A stretch of DNA of 64,000 bases. It comes from Brachypterus glaber (taxonomy: Eukaryota; Arthropoda; Insecta; Coleoptera; Kateretidae). Of the stretch, positions 52,120 through 62,934 are shown in pieces; position 1 is the first letter of the stretch, and every line of letters begins with the position of its first letter. The stretch spans positions 53,241,365 through 53,305,364 of the forward strand of contig OY294047.1 in NCBI GenBank assembly GCA_958510825.1, in the 5' to 3' direction. The notes beneath the pieces were generated by a model. The model searched no databases. It saw only the letters and a program-made list of their open reading frames with translations, and was not told the DNA's origin. Made by a program: the position numbers and the translations under genes.

Positions 52120-53100
52120 TCACTACCAGTACAATTAATTAGCTATTTATTTATTTTACTAAAATTTAATGAAAAAGCTTATAAATTCAAAATATCACGC
52201 TGGCCGTTCGCGGCCATTAAAAAATCAAATGAATAACTTGACATTTCTGGCAGAAATTTTCTGGTGATCTGCTAAAATTATTAAGTTAGAAAGTGTTTCC
52301 GTGTTAAGTGTGATAAAATATATAAAAATGGAAAGTAAAATGCAAAGTGATAATTCTGGTACTCCCCCAGAAATAAGGGGACAGGCGAAAACTGTGAGGG
52401 AGAATCTAATGCCTCAAAAATCAATATATGGGGGTTGTACCTCTAGTAATATATGATCCTTACGGTAATATCTGGGGTGTATAATATATGGTTGAATATG
52501 ATGGGCCAATTATTTTCACTTTTTGAAGTGTTTTTTGTAAAACATGTTTTATAGGTACTAATTTAGTTAATATTTTTTAATTTATCATGCAACAAATAAA
52601 TTTGGTGCCTAAAGACACTTGAAAATAGCAATGTGATTTAATAATTAAGTGAAACGTCAGATGCCAAAACAGCTGAATAAAAATTCATTATTAACCATGG
52701 TGCAATTTTATTATTTTTAGAACCTCTGACGTCATAGGTAGAGAAATAATATTTCTACCAATGAAAAGAACAGTAATAAAGATGTGGTTTTAGGCTGGTG
52801 GTAAAAAAAGAATGTTAATTCTATTACCGAATCTATTACCTATTACACTAGGCAACACGGTTTCTTGCCCTGATTGGAGTCATATGTTTTTAAACTAATT
52901 TTGGGTCGCTGAAACCGAATCTGGCCTCAGAATATTTCTATTACCTAAGTTTGTGAGAAAAATGAGATAAAAAATGTTAAAAAATCATTATTTTATCCAT
53001 AGTGTCACTATTAAAAAAATATTTAAACTGAAAAATTTGATTTTTATATCGGCATAGATAGCATCGAAGTGTGAAACATCCTTTAAATGGAGGTTTCATA
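52120..53100. other. Intergenic, no gene seen
   Basis: AT-rich DNA between the TMEM135-like gene and family H copy 3. I found no exon with convincing splice sites, and no long inverted repeat. Confidence 0.4.
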
Positions 53101-53102
53101 TT

Positions 53103-53555
53103 ATAGTATATTAAAGTACTAGTTTCATAACACGCTAAAAACGTGTTATGAAACGAGTGCTCTATACTGATTTTTTTATTTTGCTGTAAAATTTAAAAAA
53201 AAACTTACATTTAATATGATGACCGATTTAGGGATTTTTGTTTTGGGTTCGCATTACAATTTTCATAGAACAAACGATATTTTGATATATTTTATAGTAA
53301 GCTCTTCTCTTTTTCACTGCAAGTAACCAAGCCACAATTTTAATACAGTCAAAATTAACTTAAAACACAATTTCGTAGAAAACTAAACTTAAAAGCGGTG
53401 CTGACATATGCACGGAAAACGCCAAGCAATTGTCTTTTGTCCTGTATTGTCAACCCAAAAGAAAAAAAAGTCCAAACCTGTTATAGGCCTATGGAACACG
53501 CAAAATTTTGTGATTATGAGCTTATAAGAGTCGCAAAATAGAAAAAATCAGTTTT
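53103..53555. mobile_element. Family H element, copy 3 (inverted)
   Basis: It starts ATAGTATATTAAAGTACTAG with a shortened terminal hairpin ('cataacacgctaaaaacgtg'). The body is homologous to 39970-40300, with more divergence. Confidence 0.7.
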
Positions 53556-53878
53556 TGTTGATTAATTCTTTTTTATTTTTGTATAGTTATACAATAATAA
53601 GACTGTTTTAAATAACAACCGCAGTGCGCATGCCTAGTCATCAAACCACACACCAGATCAGACCATGCCAGCCATTTATATGATAATAATTTAGCCTTGA
53701 ATTTTGTAGTCCCCCAGATACATGTGGCAATTGGAGCAGTAGTGTTTTGTCACTTTAAGGGCAGGAATACAAAGCGGTATAAGACAACATCCTAACCAGC
53801 AACTAGAAAAAATAAAGTATGATTAGGAGTAGCTAGAGTTTCTTAATGTGACTTTTTCTTGACAGAAAACGATATAGC

Positions 53879-54381
53879 CCACGCCCAGTAGATTTTTTTA
53901 TTACCTCACCTTGAGACTTTGTATATGTGTTCTTTATGTCCAGTCAAACAACTTCTTACATAAGAAACTTCTCTGTAGTTTTTTTTTGGGACCAACCCTT
54001 AAATTTAGGGCGTCCTACAACGGTATTGCCCAAAAATTTTTGCCGGGCAAGGTTACCACTTGATTTGAAATATTTTTATTAAACGATCATGAAAAGATCA
54101 GCTGAGAGGTGCTAAATGTTATGACTTTATAACTTTACCATGTTAGGTTAGTTATGACGTCATAACATTTAGGACCTCACAGTTGATTTTTTCAGGATCG
54201 TTTAATAAACCTTGTCCGACAAAAATTTTCGGGCAATACCGTTGTAGGATGCCCTTAAGTTAAGGGTTGGTCCCCAAAGAAAAAAACTCTTTCTTATGTA
54301 AGAAGTTGTTGGACTGGACATAAAGAACACATATACAAAGTCTCAACGGTGAGGTAATAAAACAAATTCTACTCGGCGTGG
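53879..54381. mobile_element. Long foldback element
   Basis: Arms of about 240 bp run from CCACGCCCAGTAGATTTTTT through 'ttgagactttgtatatgtgt' and 'tcttacataagaaa'. They are mirrored to 'ctactcggcgtgg'. Confidence 0.8.
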
Positions 54382-54979
54382 TCTTCCGGACTATTACATT
54401 AAGGCTCTCTACGCTGTAACAGCAGTATGTTGATTATACCGAGTGTTTTTTTTTAACCGGAAACTTTTAAATATCTCGAAAACTATACAGTTTAGGAAAA
54501 AAAGTGTGGGACAAAAGTTGTTTATTTTAATGGGGAAAAAAAATGGCGTATTTATTTCTTACGGATATTTACGTTCTCAAGGTCATTTTAAGGTCTGCAA
54601 AAAAGTAGTTAAACATAAAAAAGGGAAAGATTAATTTATATTTAACTTGGTAATTGGAATAAAATTGGAGAGGTGGCAGCAAATTCACATCAAAAACTGA
54701 AAAACAAACCAAGAAGGGATCAAAATTTGTTGGAAAAGTTTTTAAACAAAAATATTTATTCCAAAGATTAATGCTCTGTAAGGGGACAGGCAACAATCTC
54801 CGGTCTAACGTTTAAAACATTATTGTAAACATAAATGTTCAAAAAATCTATTTGTTCATTAACTAACCTATCCCTATGGAACTTTTTATTGTTTAATAGA
54901 CAATAAACTTATATTTTGGAGAGATAACATTTTTTCTATGGTTTATAACATATTTTTATTGACATTATTATTTTTATTT

Positions 54980-55137
54980 TTATTTTTGGACCACGTACCA
55001 AACAGGAATTATCAGGAGACCTACTACAGCTACCCAAGCCCATAATCCAGGTTGCGTTTTTACCGTGGTGAGACCTTCTGCATGGCAAGATGGACACTTT
55101 ACCCGCTCTGGTTCAGGGCCAAAGGGTCCTAACATTT
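54980..55137 (-). CDS. LITAF-like zinc-motif exon (partial or truncated)
   Basis: A minus-strand exon follows a strong acceptor (TTTTTTTCTAG, with the ATG two bases in). It encodes MLGPFGPEPERVKCPSCHAE and then GLTTVKTQPGLWAWVAVVGL into a short hydrophobic stretch, stopping at 51 residues (54980-55135). The FGPxPxxVxCPxCHAxGxTxVxxxxG layout matches the first half of a LITAF/PIG7 domain, in which a CxxC knuckle and a membrane-inserted hydrophobic segment are followed by a second CxxC (HxCPxCxxxLG). That second half is missing here. A GTACGT donor-like site inside 'cctgtttggtacgtgg' could splice to it, but I found no matching exon at lower coordinates. It may be a truncated gene, an exon of an incomplete gene, or a pseudogene. 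LITAF-domain proteins act at late endosome/lysosome membranes. Confidence 0.45.
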
Positions 55138-55359
55138 CTAGAAAAAAACAAGCCATACATAAAGATACAGATACAGTGTTACATTTGATAACTCTGAAAA
55201 TAATAATTTTTAGAAAATTTTCTCGATCAAGTCGATTTTTATTTTGAACCGGACATTTTTTTTATTTTACTAGCTTGAGTGATTTCATAAATGTTTGGCT
55301 GTCAGTGCGTGCGTCCGCACGTCCATCTGTCCTTTTGTCCGTACTGCAATGCAGTATTA

Positions 55360-55765
55360 CTACACACTGGGTCTGATAACTGCGATATAGATCCAGTGGA
55401 TCTTTGGGCTCATGTCCCAGCTTTTACCAACCCCCGGCGCAGATGCCAAAGAGACGCTACGGCCTTGTCGATGTGAGCCTTCCAAGTGAGCTTCCTGTCT
55501 AGGGTCACCCCTAAGTACCCCTTGAGCGAGGTCTAGTGGTCTTCCATACATTGAGGGTACCCTGAATTCCTGTATCTTCCTTTTGTTGGTAAAGAGATTG
55601 ATCTCAGTCCTTGCTGGGTTGACAGAGACTTCGTTTTCCTTATAAGGTTGGTATAAATACCAACTTTCTATTATCCTGAAGGCGTTTGGCTTTCTATCGC
55701 AAACAGTCCCTAGGAACTTTACTGTAATTAGTACTGTCCCGTAGTCTGCATATGCCTGCGCATTT
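55360..55765 (-). pseudogene. Non-LTR (Jockey-like) reverse transcriptase fragment
   Basis: The minus strand reads, across shifting frames, YLGVTLDRKLTWKAHIDKAV and then WDMSPKIHWIYIAVIRPSV. These match the conserved 'YLGVxLDxxLxWxxHI' and 'WGLxPKxxxWLYxAIVRPxLxYG' motifs at the C-terminal side of arthropod Jockey-like reverse transcriptases. Upstream NPARTEINLFTNKRKI fits the preceding 'PxKTExxxFTxK' motif. Frame breaks and the lack of the catalytic FADD-like core show it is dead. Confidence 0.75.
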
Positions 55766-57710
55766 TATATAAGTGAGAAGAGAGGCAACATTACCCTACA
55801 ATAACAGTTTAAGGTGTTATGGCGTTGCCCTGGCAAAGGGGACATGTTTTACTTGTTCAGGAGTGATCCGTACCCGTAGACGCGTCTAGACCGTCTACGG
55901 TAGTAGTTTTGCTAGCAAAACTGCCGCTGGATGGGGTGTACTGTACAATTTTAAAATTTTTAATGTCAAAGCTGACAAGTCAACATGTACATATAGGTTA
56001 GTAATATTTAAGTAATGTTAATTATTTTCTACAATAAGAGTAAAATATTACCCTGGAGGTAAATAGATATAAAATCTTCTTGTTAAATTTATTTACGATT
56101 AATATATGTTAATAAATAGTTGGCGCTTAATTTACGTAGTTATAATGAGTGAACTATCTACATTTTTGTATGGGAGAAAATAAATCTATTTTATTCTAGA
56201 CCAAAGAAAGGGAAAAATAAAAACACTTACTTTTTATCTATAAAAAATATCCATAGTGAAAATAAAACTAAAAATTTTGAATTAACGGTTAATTATTGAC
56301 CATAAATAAGATTATTGACACAATAAAATTAAGGTCACTCTATTTAGCGTAGTTTATGGGCAACTTCAGTTACTGAATACTTATAAACATCCTAAGGAAG
56401 CTATGGATGTTTTTTTTTTAACTAAACTTGTTACATACATATTGACCACGCATGACCAATGGTCATTGAACATGTAGGGAAGAAGAGACGACGTCACGTG
56501 AAGTTTGGTCAATTTTTTTTGCTTTTTTTAAAGATATACGATAAAAACGAAAATAAAAAAAATTAAAAATTAATCAGTTTTTTATACTAACCCTGACAGA
56601 AAAAAGAAGTACAAGAAGTTAGCAACGAACTCTAAATATTTAAATTGGCCTTTTAATATTACGTTATGTCATGCTTGACAGTAAAAAGAAAAAGTAAGGC
56701 TATCTGTTATTAGATGTACAATAGTATATTATGCACCTAGTATGCGAACTAAGTCTTTAGTGTTCGAGACTGAAGTTTTTTTTCTGAGACGGAGTCGAGG
56801 CAAAAAATTAGTCAAGAACACTTAAGACAGTTTGCATACGTGGTGCATATACTATTTTTTCTAATACCTAAAGCTAGTAACTCCAAATATCAGTTAAAAA
56901 TAAAGTTTAAAAATTATTTTGACATAGCTGTCAGTTTGACAAATAAGTTGAAAAAAGTTAGTAGTTGTCTCAAAAATTTTTCATTATTGACCGTCGTCAA
57001 TAAACAATGCATAGCAACGGTCAATAATAAATCAGTTCACTTATTTTATTGGTTGCCAAGGTAAACAAGCCTTGACAACGGTAGATAATATGTAATCTAG
57101 CACTTAATTAGGTAGTAGAAAAAAAATTTAACGGTGAGTTGCTCATTATATGACAGGGTATATTATTTGAGGTTATGTATAAGAACCGTCATTTATTGAC
57201 AATCGATGTGGTCTTTTGCAAAAACGAATAAAAATTGCTATTGACACTGCATATAGTTGATTTATTACTAGAAGTAGAAGAAGAAATAAACGTATATTTA
57301 CATCATTAAAAAACCCGCTGTACTACTTTTTTATGTCACGCATAGTACATATAATTTTCGGATGAATTCAAAAATGTAAAAAATTACAGGGTGTTCCAAT
57401 AAAAAAATATTTATACCACTTCCGGTGAAACTGGAAGTAAAACAAAAATATTGAATCCGCCATTTTGTAGCCAAAGGAAAATAATATAAATCACCAAAGT
57501 TTTGTTTATATCGAATAAAGATGAATCTTAATTTTAGGGGTAGACATACCTAAATAAAACTCACCCGGTATGTATACATTGTTTGCAATGTATTGACCAA
57601 GATGACTTTAAAGTCATCTTGGTATTGACACTTTAGATTAGTAAAAGCAATGACAAAAAAAATGGAAAAAATATTTTTTAAAAGTAAAGCACTAGGAGAT
57701 TTTTAAAAAC
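55766..57710. other. Intergenic, no gene seen except repeats
   Basis: It contains a hairpin-like stretch at 55870-55935 ('gtagacgcgtctagaccgtctacgg'), similar words near 62745-62790, the AATAGTATATTA hairpin at 56720-56856 and a 'cagggtgttccaataaaaaa' sequence at 57390 related to 47100-47290. No exon was recognised. Confidence 0.4.
56720..56856. repeat. Hairpin element with AATAGTATATTA ends
   Basis: It starts AATAGTATATTATGCACC and ends GGTGCATATACTATT. The arms differ from the other members; the centre has 'tgagacggagtcgaggc'. Confidence 0.65.
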
Positions 57711-57733
57711 TTTATTTAAAATCATATTTTATT
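57711..57733 (-). other. polyadenylation signals of the SLC22-type gene
   Basis: There are two AATAAA words on the minus strand (+ TTTATT at 57711-57716 and 57728-57733), 37-59 bases after the stop. Confidence 0.6.
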
Positions 57734-57769
57734 CTGTTCAAAACAATTTTATCCTTTTTGAAAATTTAC

Positions 57770-58609
57770 TTATCTTTTTTGCGAACCTGCGGGTTTTTTT
57801 CTGGCTTTTTTTAAATTTTCAGATTCTACTATATTATTCGGTCGTGCACTATTTCTAGTATCCGGTAACAACATAGCAGCTATAACTCCAAATATAGTAA
57901 AGATTCCGTAAAGGAAAGGACACGTCCATAGAGGTAATACAGAACATGCTATATTTAAAAATGGCGCAGTGGCGCCTCCAATCCTGGAGATAAAGGAACA
58001 TAATTTAAAAGCTTTAGGGCTTAAAAAAACCGGAAATATGTCTTTTGCCATCAAATAAACAGTACAAAAAGTCGCAGAAAATACGAGAAACACTAGTCCT
58101 GCTAATGTGGATCTAAAATATATATTTATCGCAGTTGGCTTTACTGGAATCACCGCCATTAAGAACAAACATACCGCGCCTGTTATCAGTAAAGCAATGG
58201 TTGTATTTTTCGATCCATAATATTTTTCAGGCAGTGTTATTAGCGAAGTTCCAACAAGTCGAAGGCATCCAGCAACTGTATGTTTAATATAAAAGTTTCC
58301 TGGTAAAAAGTTTATGAAATGTGAAATTCCAAATAAGCCAAACCCTGATAAAAACCAAATGTAAAAAATACACAAAGTAAAGGATCTTATTGTTTTGGTT
58401 TTAAATAAAAGACTTAGGTTGCCTTTGTTTTTCACGTACACGGGTTTTGTTTTGTTCATAAATGTCTTTGCATCTGCTTCAATTTTGTTTATCGGTAGTT
58501 TGTTGCATTCGGCTGCCTGTTTCATCACTTTAACTGCCTTAGCATGTTCTCCGTGTAACAACAGCCATCTCTGAGACTCGGGCAATATAAATATGTACAA
58601 AACCAAGGG
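57770..58609 (-). CDS. SLC22-type organic-ion transporter, C-terminal half
   Basis: About 278 residues are open from the assembly gap to the stop. The start LVLYIFILPESQRWLLLHGE is the typical 'PESPRWL' motif that follows transmembrane helix 6 in SLC22 and related major-facilitator carriers. A cytoplasmic loop follows with 'AxxVMKQAAECNKLPI'. Then come six hydrophobic helices (about 75-98, 110-125, 138-158, 163-190, 200-222, 230-250) and a C-terminal LLPDT, equivalent to the LPET of the family. The tail is basic (KKARKKPAGSQKR). SLC22 members move organic cations, anions or carnitine across the plasma membrane; the substrate is not predictable here. Helices 1-6 and the true start must lie in or beyond the gap at 58610-58809, so the ATG visible near 58603 is not the start. 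Confidence 0.85.
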   Translation of the reverse strand, partial: PLVLYIFILPESQRWLLLHGEHAKAVKVMKQAAECNKLPINKIEADAKTFMNKTKPVYVKNKGNLSLLFKTKTIRSFTLCIFYIWFLSGFGLFGISHFINFLPGNFYIKHTVAGCLRLVGTSLITLPEKYYGSKNTTIALLITGAVCLFLMAVIPVKPTAINIYFRSTLAGLVFLVFSATFCTVYLMAKDIFPVFLSPKAFKLCSFISRIGGATAPFLNIACSVLPLWTCPFLYGIFTIFGVIAAMLLPDTRNSARPNNIVESENLKKARKKPAGSQKR

Positions 58610-58809
58610 NNNNNNNNNNNNNNNNNNNNNNNNNNNNNNNNNNNNNNNNNNNNNNNNNNNNNNNNNNNNNNNNNNNNNNNNNNNNNNNNNNNNNNNNNNN
58701 NNNNNNNNNNNNNNNNNNNNNNNNNNNNNNNNNNNNNNNNNNNNNNNNNNNNNNNNNNNNNNNNNNNNNNNNNNNNNNNNNNNNNNNNNNNNNNNNNNNN
58801 NNNNNNNNN
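58610..58809. other. Assembly gap (200 N)
   Basis: Exactly 200 N, a common placeholder for a gap of unknown size. It truncates the genes on both sides. Confidence 1.
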
Positions 58810-58810
58810 C

Positions 58811-59313
58811 CGCGATAATCAGGATCTTGCAAATGAACCTTCTTGCGGTAGAAAAATGAGATGCTCAAGAAAAACAGTCGAATTTAACAAAGACCCGTAC
58901 TATATTATTGATGGCAGAACAATATACGTGGCCTACTATCCCAGTAAAATGTGCCTACGCGGAGAATTGGGTGAATTTGTGCCTCTGTGCCAAGCGAATC
59001 ATAGTGTTGTATTACATACCGACGGTAATGTAGAAATATCACCAAACAGAACCTTACCCCCGGCGATTATTGCTGGGATTTTAACAGGGATTTGGATGAG
59101 ATGTGTTACTTGTGGTGTGACAACCCCCTTTCAGATAACATTATTGATGCAGCTGGGAATGATTCAGATGGATCTTTTCAACGAAAATCTCCGGCTTATA
59201 AAAGAATGGGCTCTGTTTTTGCTTCCTCTGTGGAGCCCATTATCTCAAATTGCTATGTAACTGTTATTTTATCTTGTGTTATAATATATCATTTCCAAAA
59301 TGATCAAAATTAG
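58811..59313 (+). pseudogene. Cysteine-rich extracellular protein fragment with frameshift
   Basis: An open frame enters from the gap (RDNQDLANEPSCGRKMRCSR…) and reads VVLHTDGNVEISPNRTLPP up to about 59060. There it turns into an unrelated frame ending at 59260. The +2 frame from about the same point reads GDYCWDFNRDLDEMCYLWCD and continues to a hydrophobic C-terminus (NCYVTVILSCVIIYHFQNDQ) ending at 59313. The switch lies at a run of five C (59056-59060), so a single missing base would explain it: either an assembly error beside the gap or a real mutation. Cysteines, sequons (NHS, NRT) and the terminal hydrophobic segment suggest a secreted or membrane-anchored domain. 'VLxxDGxVxIxPNxTLPPGDYC' faintly recalls Methuselah-type ectodomains, but I am not sure. 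Confidence 0.5.
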
Positions 59314-59339
59314 CGTTACGTAATACTTCAACGTTCCCT

Positions 59340-59441
59340 TAGTGTATCAAATTTATTTATTTTTCGGATTCTTATCTAAAATACTTCTTTACATAAGAAT
59401 CCGACAAAAAATAAATACATAAATTTGACACACTAAGTGGG
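59340..59441. repeat. Hairpin of about 100 bp
   Basis: The arms 'ttagtgtatcaaatttattt' … 'ggattctta' and 'taagaatccgacaaaaaata' … 'cacactaag' enclose a short loop. Confidence 0.7.
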
Positions 59442-59636
59442 TTTCTTTGTTCAGGGTCACACATAGAGCTTTTTAAAGTTTAAAAGGAGGAGGAAGTATT
59501 TATAGATGTAGGAGTGACTGAATAAAAACAAACTATATAAAATGTTTTTTATATTATATTTTTTCAGGCAACAACATATAATAATAATATACTACACAAT
59601 ATAATACATTATTAGTTTATATGAATATATTTAAAA

Positions 59637-60368
59637 TTAATATATAGTAGCATAACATAAAAGGACGTCCAATGCCGTGTTGCCGGAGCATTCCTGTTGA
59701 ACCAAAGTCCCAAGGTAGATAATCGTCGCATTTTTCAAATCAGACATCTGTAAAAATATTTAAAACAATTAAAAAAATGTAAAAAATAAAAAAAATAATA
59801 TTAAACTTTTTAGTTTTTACAGTAAAAATCTTATAAGTGAGCTACTGCAAAAGTAACGATTTAAACATCTTAAGACGTCCTTATTCTTGCCGATTTTTAC
59901 CAAAATAATAACAGTCTAGGCTTTTGAATTAAAAACCATGGCTCTTAAATTATAAACCATGGATATTGTTCAAATTTAAAATATTCCCCACTGGCTAGAG
60001 AGCCTTAATGTAACGTTTTCTGTCCAGAAAATAATGAAAACACATAATGTATTATGAATTAATCCAAGTTTGTACAACTGGCGAAGTTAAATGAGGAGGT
60101 GAATTTCAAAACGCAGTTTTTGACTTTTGTGACATAGCAGCTTGTCACTTAGTAAACAATACAATTTGATTGTCAAGCAATTGACAAGCTGCTATGTCAC
60201 AAAGTCAAAAACTGCGTTTTGAAATTCACCTCCACAAATACGCGAAATATTGTCTGGCACACGGTAAGAAATCACGACGAAAGCGGGAGGTAGGTGTGAA
60301 AAAACACAGAACACCAACAAAAAACGCTCTGATTAAAGCGATCTCAGTGTAAACGTGTGCGTAGTTAG

Positions 60369-60429
<61 letters not shown>

Positions 60430-62624
60430 TTTATTATAAGGTATAATTGAATATAAAATCTAACTACGCACCGTTTACACTGAGGTCGCTTTAATCTGAT
60501 CATTTTTTGTTGGTGTTCTGTGTTTTTTTGCACCTACCTCCCGCGGCAAAATGCGGCAAAAAATTATATATAACGTTTTGCCGCATTCTTTCGGTAGCTT
60601 TAGAACCGTGCGTCAAACAATAACCATATCGTAAAAAATCAAACTATAAGAACCACAATATTTTAGTCAAATCCGAGAAAGGATATCTTCCTTAATAAAT
60701 GGGCGGAGTCCTTTACATTTGATCATAAACGGTTCTATGTTCTGTTTCATCAAGCAAGAGAGTAAATTAAAAATCGCACAGTAAATATTTTTACAATAGA
60801 TTTGAATAGTATATGTTTGTGTATAGAATATAGTTATGTTTTATAAAACAAACTACGCAGTATATTCGTACATCCAATATTCGAATCTGTTTTGAAAATA
60901 TTCACTGTGCGATTTTTAATTTACTCTCTTGCTTGATGAAACAGACCATAGATCTGCGATTTTCAAAAATTAAAACCGACCTTAAATCATGTAAAGTATG
61001 CTTACCGCAGGTTCTTGTTCCTCTGATGCTTTTTTTTCTTCTGCTTTAGCAGAAATAGCAAAACTTGCGACTAAAAATAAAAATTAAAAAATTAATAACA
61101 AGTGAAGATATGTAATGTACACATTCCATTGTATATTATTCACAGTAAATGGTATATTGCATTTTCTCAAATACTTAAAAAAAAATTATTTAAAAAAATA
61201 AATAATTTTTTTTAAACCTTTTCTTGAAAAAAGAAAAAAAATAGAAAAAAAAATTGCAAAAAAAAATCCAACAAAAAAAAGTCTTGTCCACCAAACGAGA
61301 CAAACATTTCTAGACATTTTTGGGGTCGCTGAATCCGAATCCTGGGTTGGTTTGACTTGGTCAGGTCGCATTTCGTTCCCAACCTCAAAAAAGTGACGAA
61401 AGTGTTCAACTTTTATCACTTCTTTGAAGTTAAAAACGAAATTTTATCTGATCGAGTGAAAACAACCCCAGATTCGGATTCAGCGACCCCAAAAACGTAT
61501 AGAAATGTTTGTCTCGTCTGCTGGACAAACCTTTTTTTTGGACACAGGCACAGGCTATGGACACTAGATCAAGGTCTTAAGACCTAGATCTAGTGTCTCT
61601 AGCACAGCACACAGCACATGAATCGACTAATTAAAAGAAAAATCAAAATTCAAATGTTGGATAAGACAGGTAATTTTACAGGTATGCTTATATCTTGAGA
61701 ACCAGAGGAGCACAAAATAAACTAATTAAAGCACAAATGTTCACCTGATGTCCTCTGTAGAATAAATACAAAATACAAAAATTCGTTTTGTGCTCCAAGT
61801 TCGTTTCCTAGTTTACACTGCCCCCTATTTGAGGGTGATTAAAAAAAATTCACGGATGATTACACAGGTCAATAACTCTTTCGGAAAGCATTGTATTCCT
61901 ATGTATTTTGAGGCGCTGAACCCGAATTCGAGGTTAAAATAGCTTCTCATCTAATTAGTTTTGGAGATAACCTCAAAATACCTACTAGAAAATTACTTTC
62001 ATTGAGGTTCTCTCGAAAAATAATCGGATGAGGTGCTATTTTGACCTCAAATTCGAATTTAGCGCCTCAAAATAATTTGTGTGGCTGTGTTATTTTAAAT
62101 TTTAGTTTTTTTATGAAAACCCGATAAGAAAACACTGCCCTACTAAGACAACTTGTCCTAACTGCAGATTGGATGTTTTGAGTTATGGCCAGTTTTATCA
62201 TTTTTGTTAGTTATTAAATAAACTCCATATTTATTTAAACATTTTTTCAAAAAATACAAACAAGAATGATAAAACTGGCTCAAAATATCTAATTTGCAGT
62301 TAGAACAAGTTGTTTTAGCAGGGCAGAACAAGTCCCTATAGCAACTGCCAAAATATTCGGAAAAGAAGCACAAAACAATTTTCTTAGTGTATAATTTTAC
62401 TTACCAATAGCTATGGCCAAAGTGACGGTGACGAAGAATTTGATATCCTGAAACAAAATTTAAAATAAGCATAAATTGTATAATTATGAACTCAAAAAAA
62501 AAAAATTGTACAAAAAATCAAGTTAAGCATTGCAATTTTTGAAAATAAAATAAAATAAAAGAAAAGAAAAATGTTTGCCAAAAACTTCCAAAAAAATTAA
62601 AAACGCTCTATTTACCTTATTCAT
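59637..62624 (-). CDS. Small secreted peptide (four exons)
   Basis: The minus-strand exons are 62616-62624, 62405-62447, 61006-61070 and 59637-59747, giving 75 residues. All boundaries are GT-AG with matching phases. The first exon encodes only MNK. The next two give a signal peptide (DIKFFVTVTLAIAIVASFAI, cleavage probably after SAKA), then an acidic stretch EEKKASEEQEPA. The last exon gives MSDLKNATIIYLGTLVQQEC and a short C-terminus with two cysteines. The split into ATG microexon, signal-peptide exon and tail is the same layout as the coiled-coil gene at 3050-5643. I do not recognise the family; small secreted peptides of this kind include immune, venom, cuticle and odorant-related proteins, and nothing here decides between them. 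The last exon is less certain than the first three. The introns hold several hairpin elements. Confidence 0.6.
60095..60233. repeat. Near-perfect hairpin, arms of about 55 bp
   Basis: The arms GGAGGTGAATTTCAAAACGC … 'gtgacatagcagcttgtca' and their inverse enclose about 30 bp. It lies in the last intron of the small secreted peptide gene. Confidence 0.85.
60283..60544. mobile_element. Palindromic element with a (TA)n centre
   Basis: The arms GCGGGAGGTAGGTG … 'gtgtaaacgtgtgcgtagtt' and their inverse flank a (TA)n tract at 60373-60425. Confidence 0.8.
60741..60945. mobile_element. TIR element with about 50-bp ends
   Basis: The ends are inverted TCTGTTTCATCAAGCAAGAG continuing 'agtaaattaaaaatcgcaca'. 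Confidence 0.8.
61285..61526. mobile_element. Palindromic element
   Basis: The arms GTCCACCAAACGAGACAAAC and the inverse (GTTTGTCTCGTCTGCTGGAC) extend through 'ggggtcgctgaatccgaatc'. Confidence 0.75.
61862..62094. mobile_element. Palindromic element family O, copy 2
   Basis: It shares 'tatgtattttgaggcgctga', 'gagataacctc' and the terminal TTTGTGTGGCTGTGTTA with 34404-34695. The left end is diverged. Confidence 0.6.
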
Positions 62625-62686
62625 TTTTCTTGAGGTGTGAGTTTGCTGGTTAGTTAAACAATGATGTGAAATTTTAATTTCTTACA

Positions 62687-62692
62687 TTTATA
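62687..62692 (-). promoter_or_regulatory. Putative TATA box of the small secreted peptide gene
   Basis: TATAAATG on the minus strand lies 63 bases upstream of the ATG, consistent with a 5' UTR of about 35 bases. Confidence 0.5.
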
Positions 62693-62934
62693 GGTATTAT
62701 TAAATTTTATTGCCCTTATCACGATATACCGTAGGGTCACTCCGTCCAGCGGCAGTTTTCTGCTGCGGTCTACGGGTACAGACGACTTCTAAACAAGTGA
62801 AACACGCCGTCCTCTTTGCAATGGCAACACGATAGGCCTAACATTGTTCGGTCCACAAAATACTACCTCACACAGAAAAAATCACTTATGTTTGGACTTT
62901 TATAATAATTTTATTATTTGCTGTATTTTATATA

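Noticed and set aside
58856..59260. Full 134-residue reading of the plus-strand ORF after the gap
   Set aside because: Residues after about LPPAIIAG are out of frame: the alternative frame carries the cysteine pattern and a plausible hydrophobic end.
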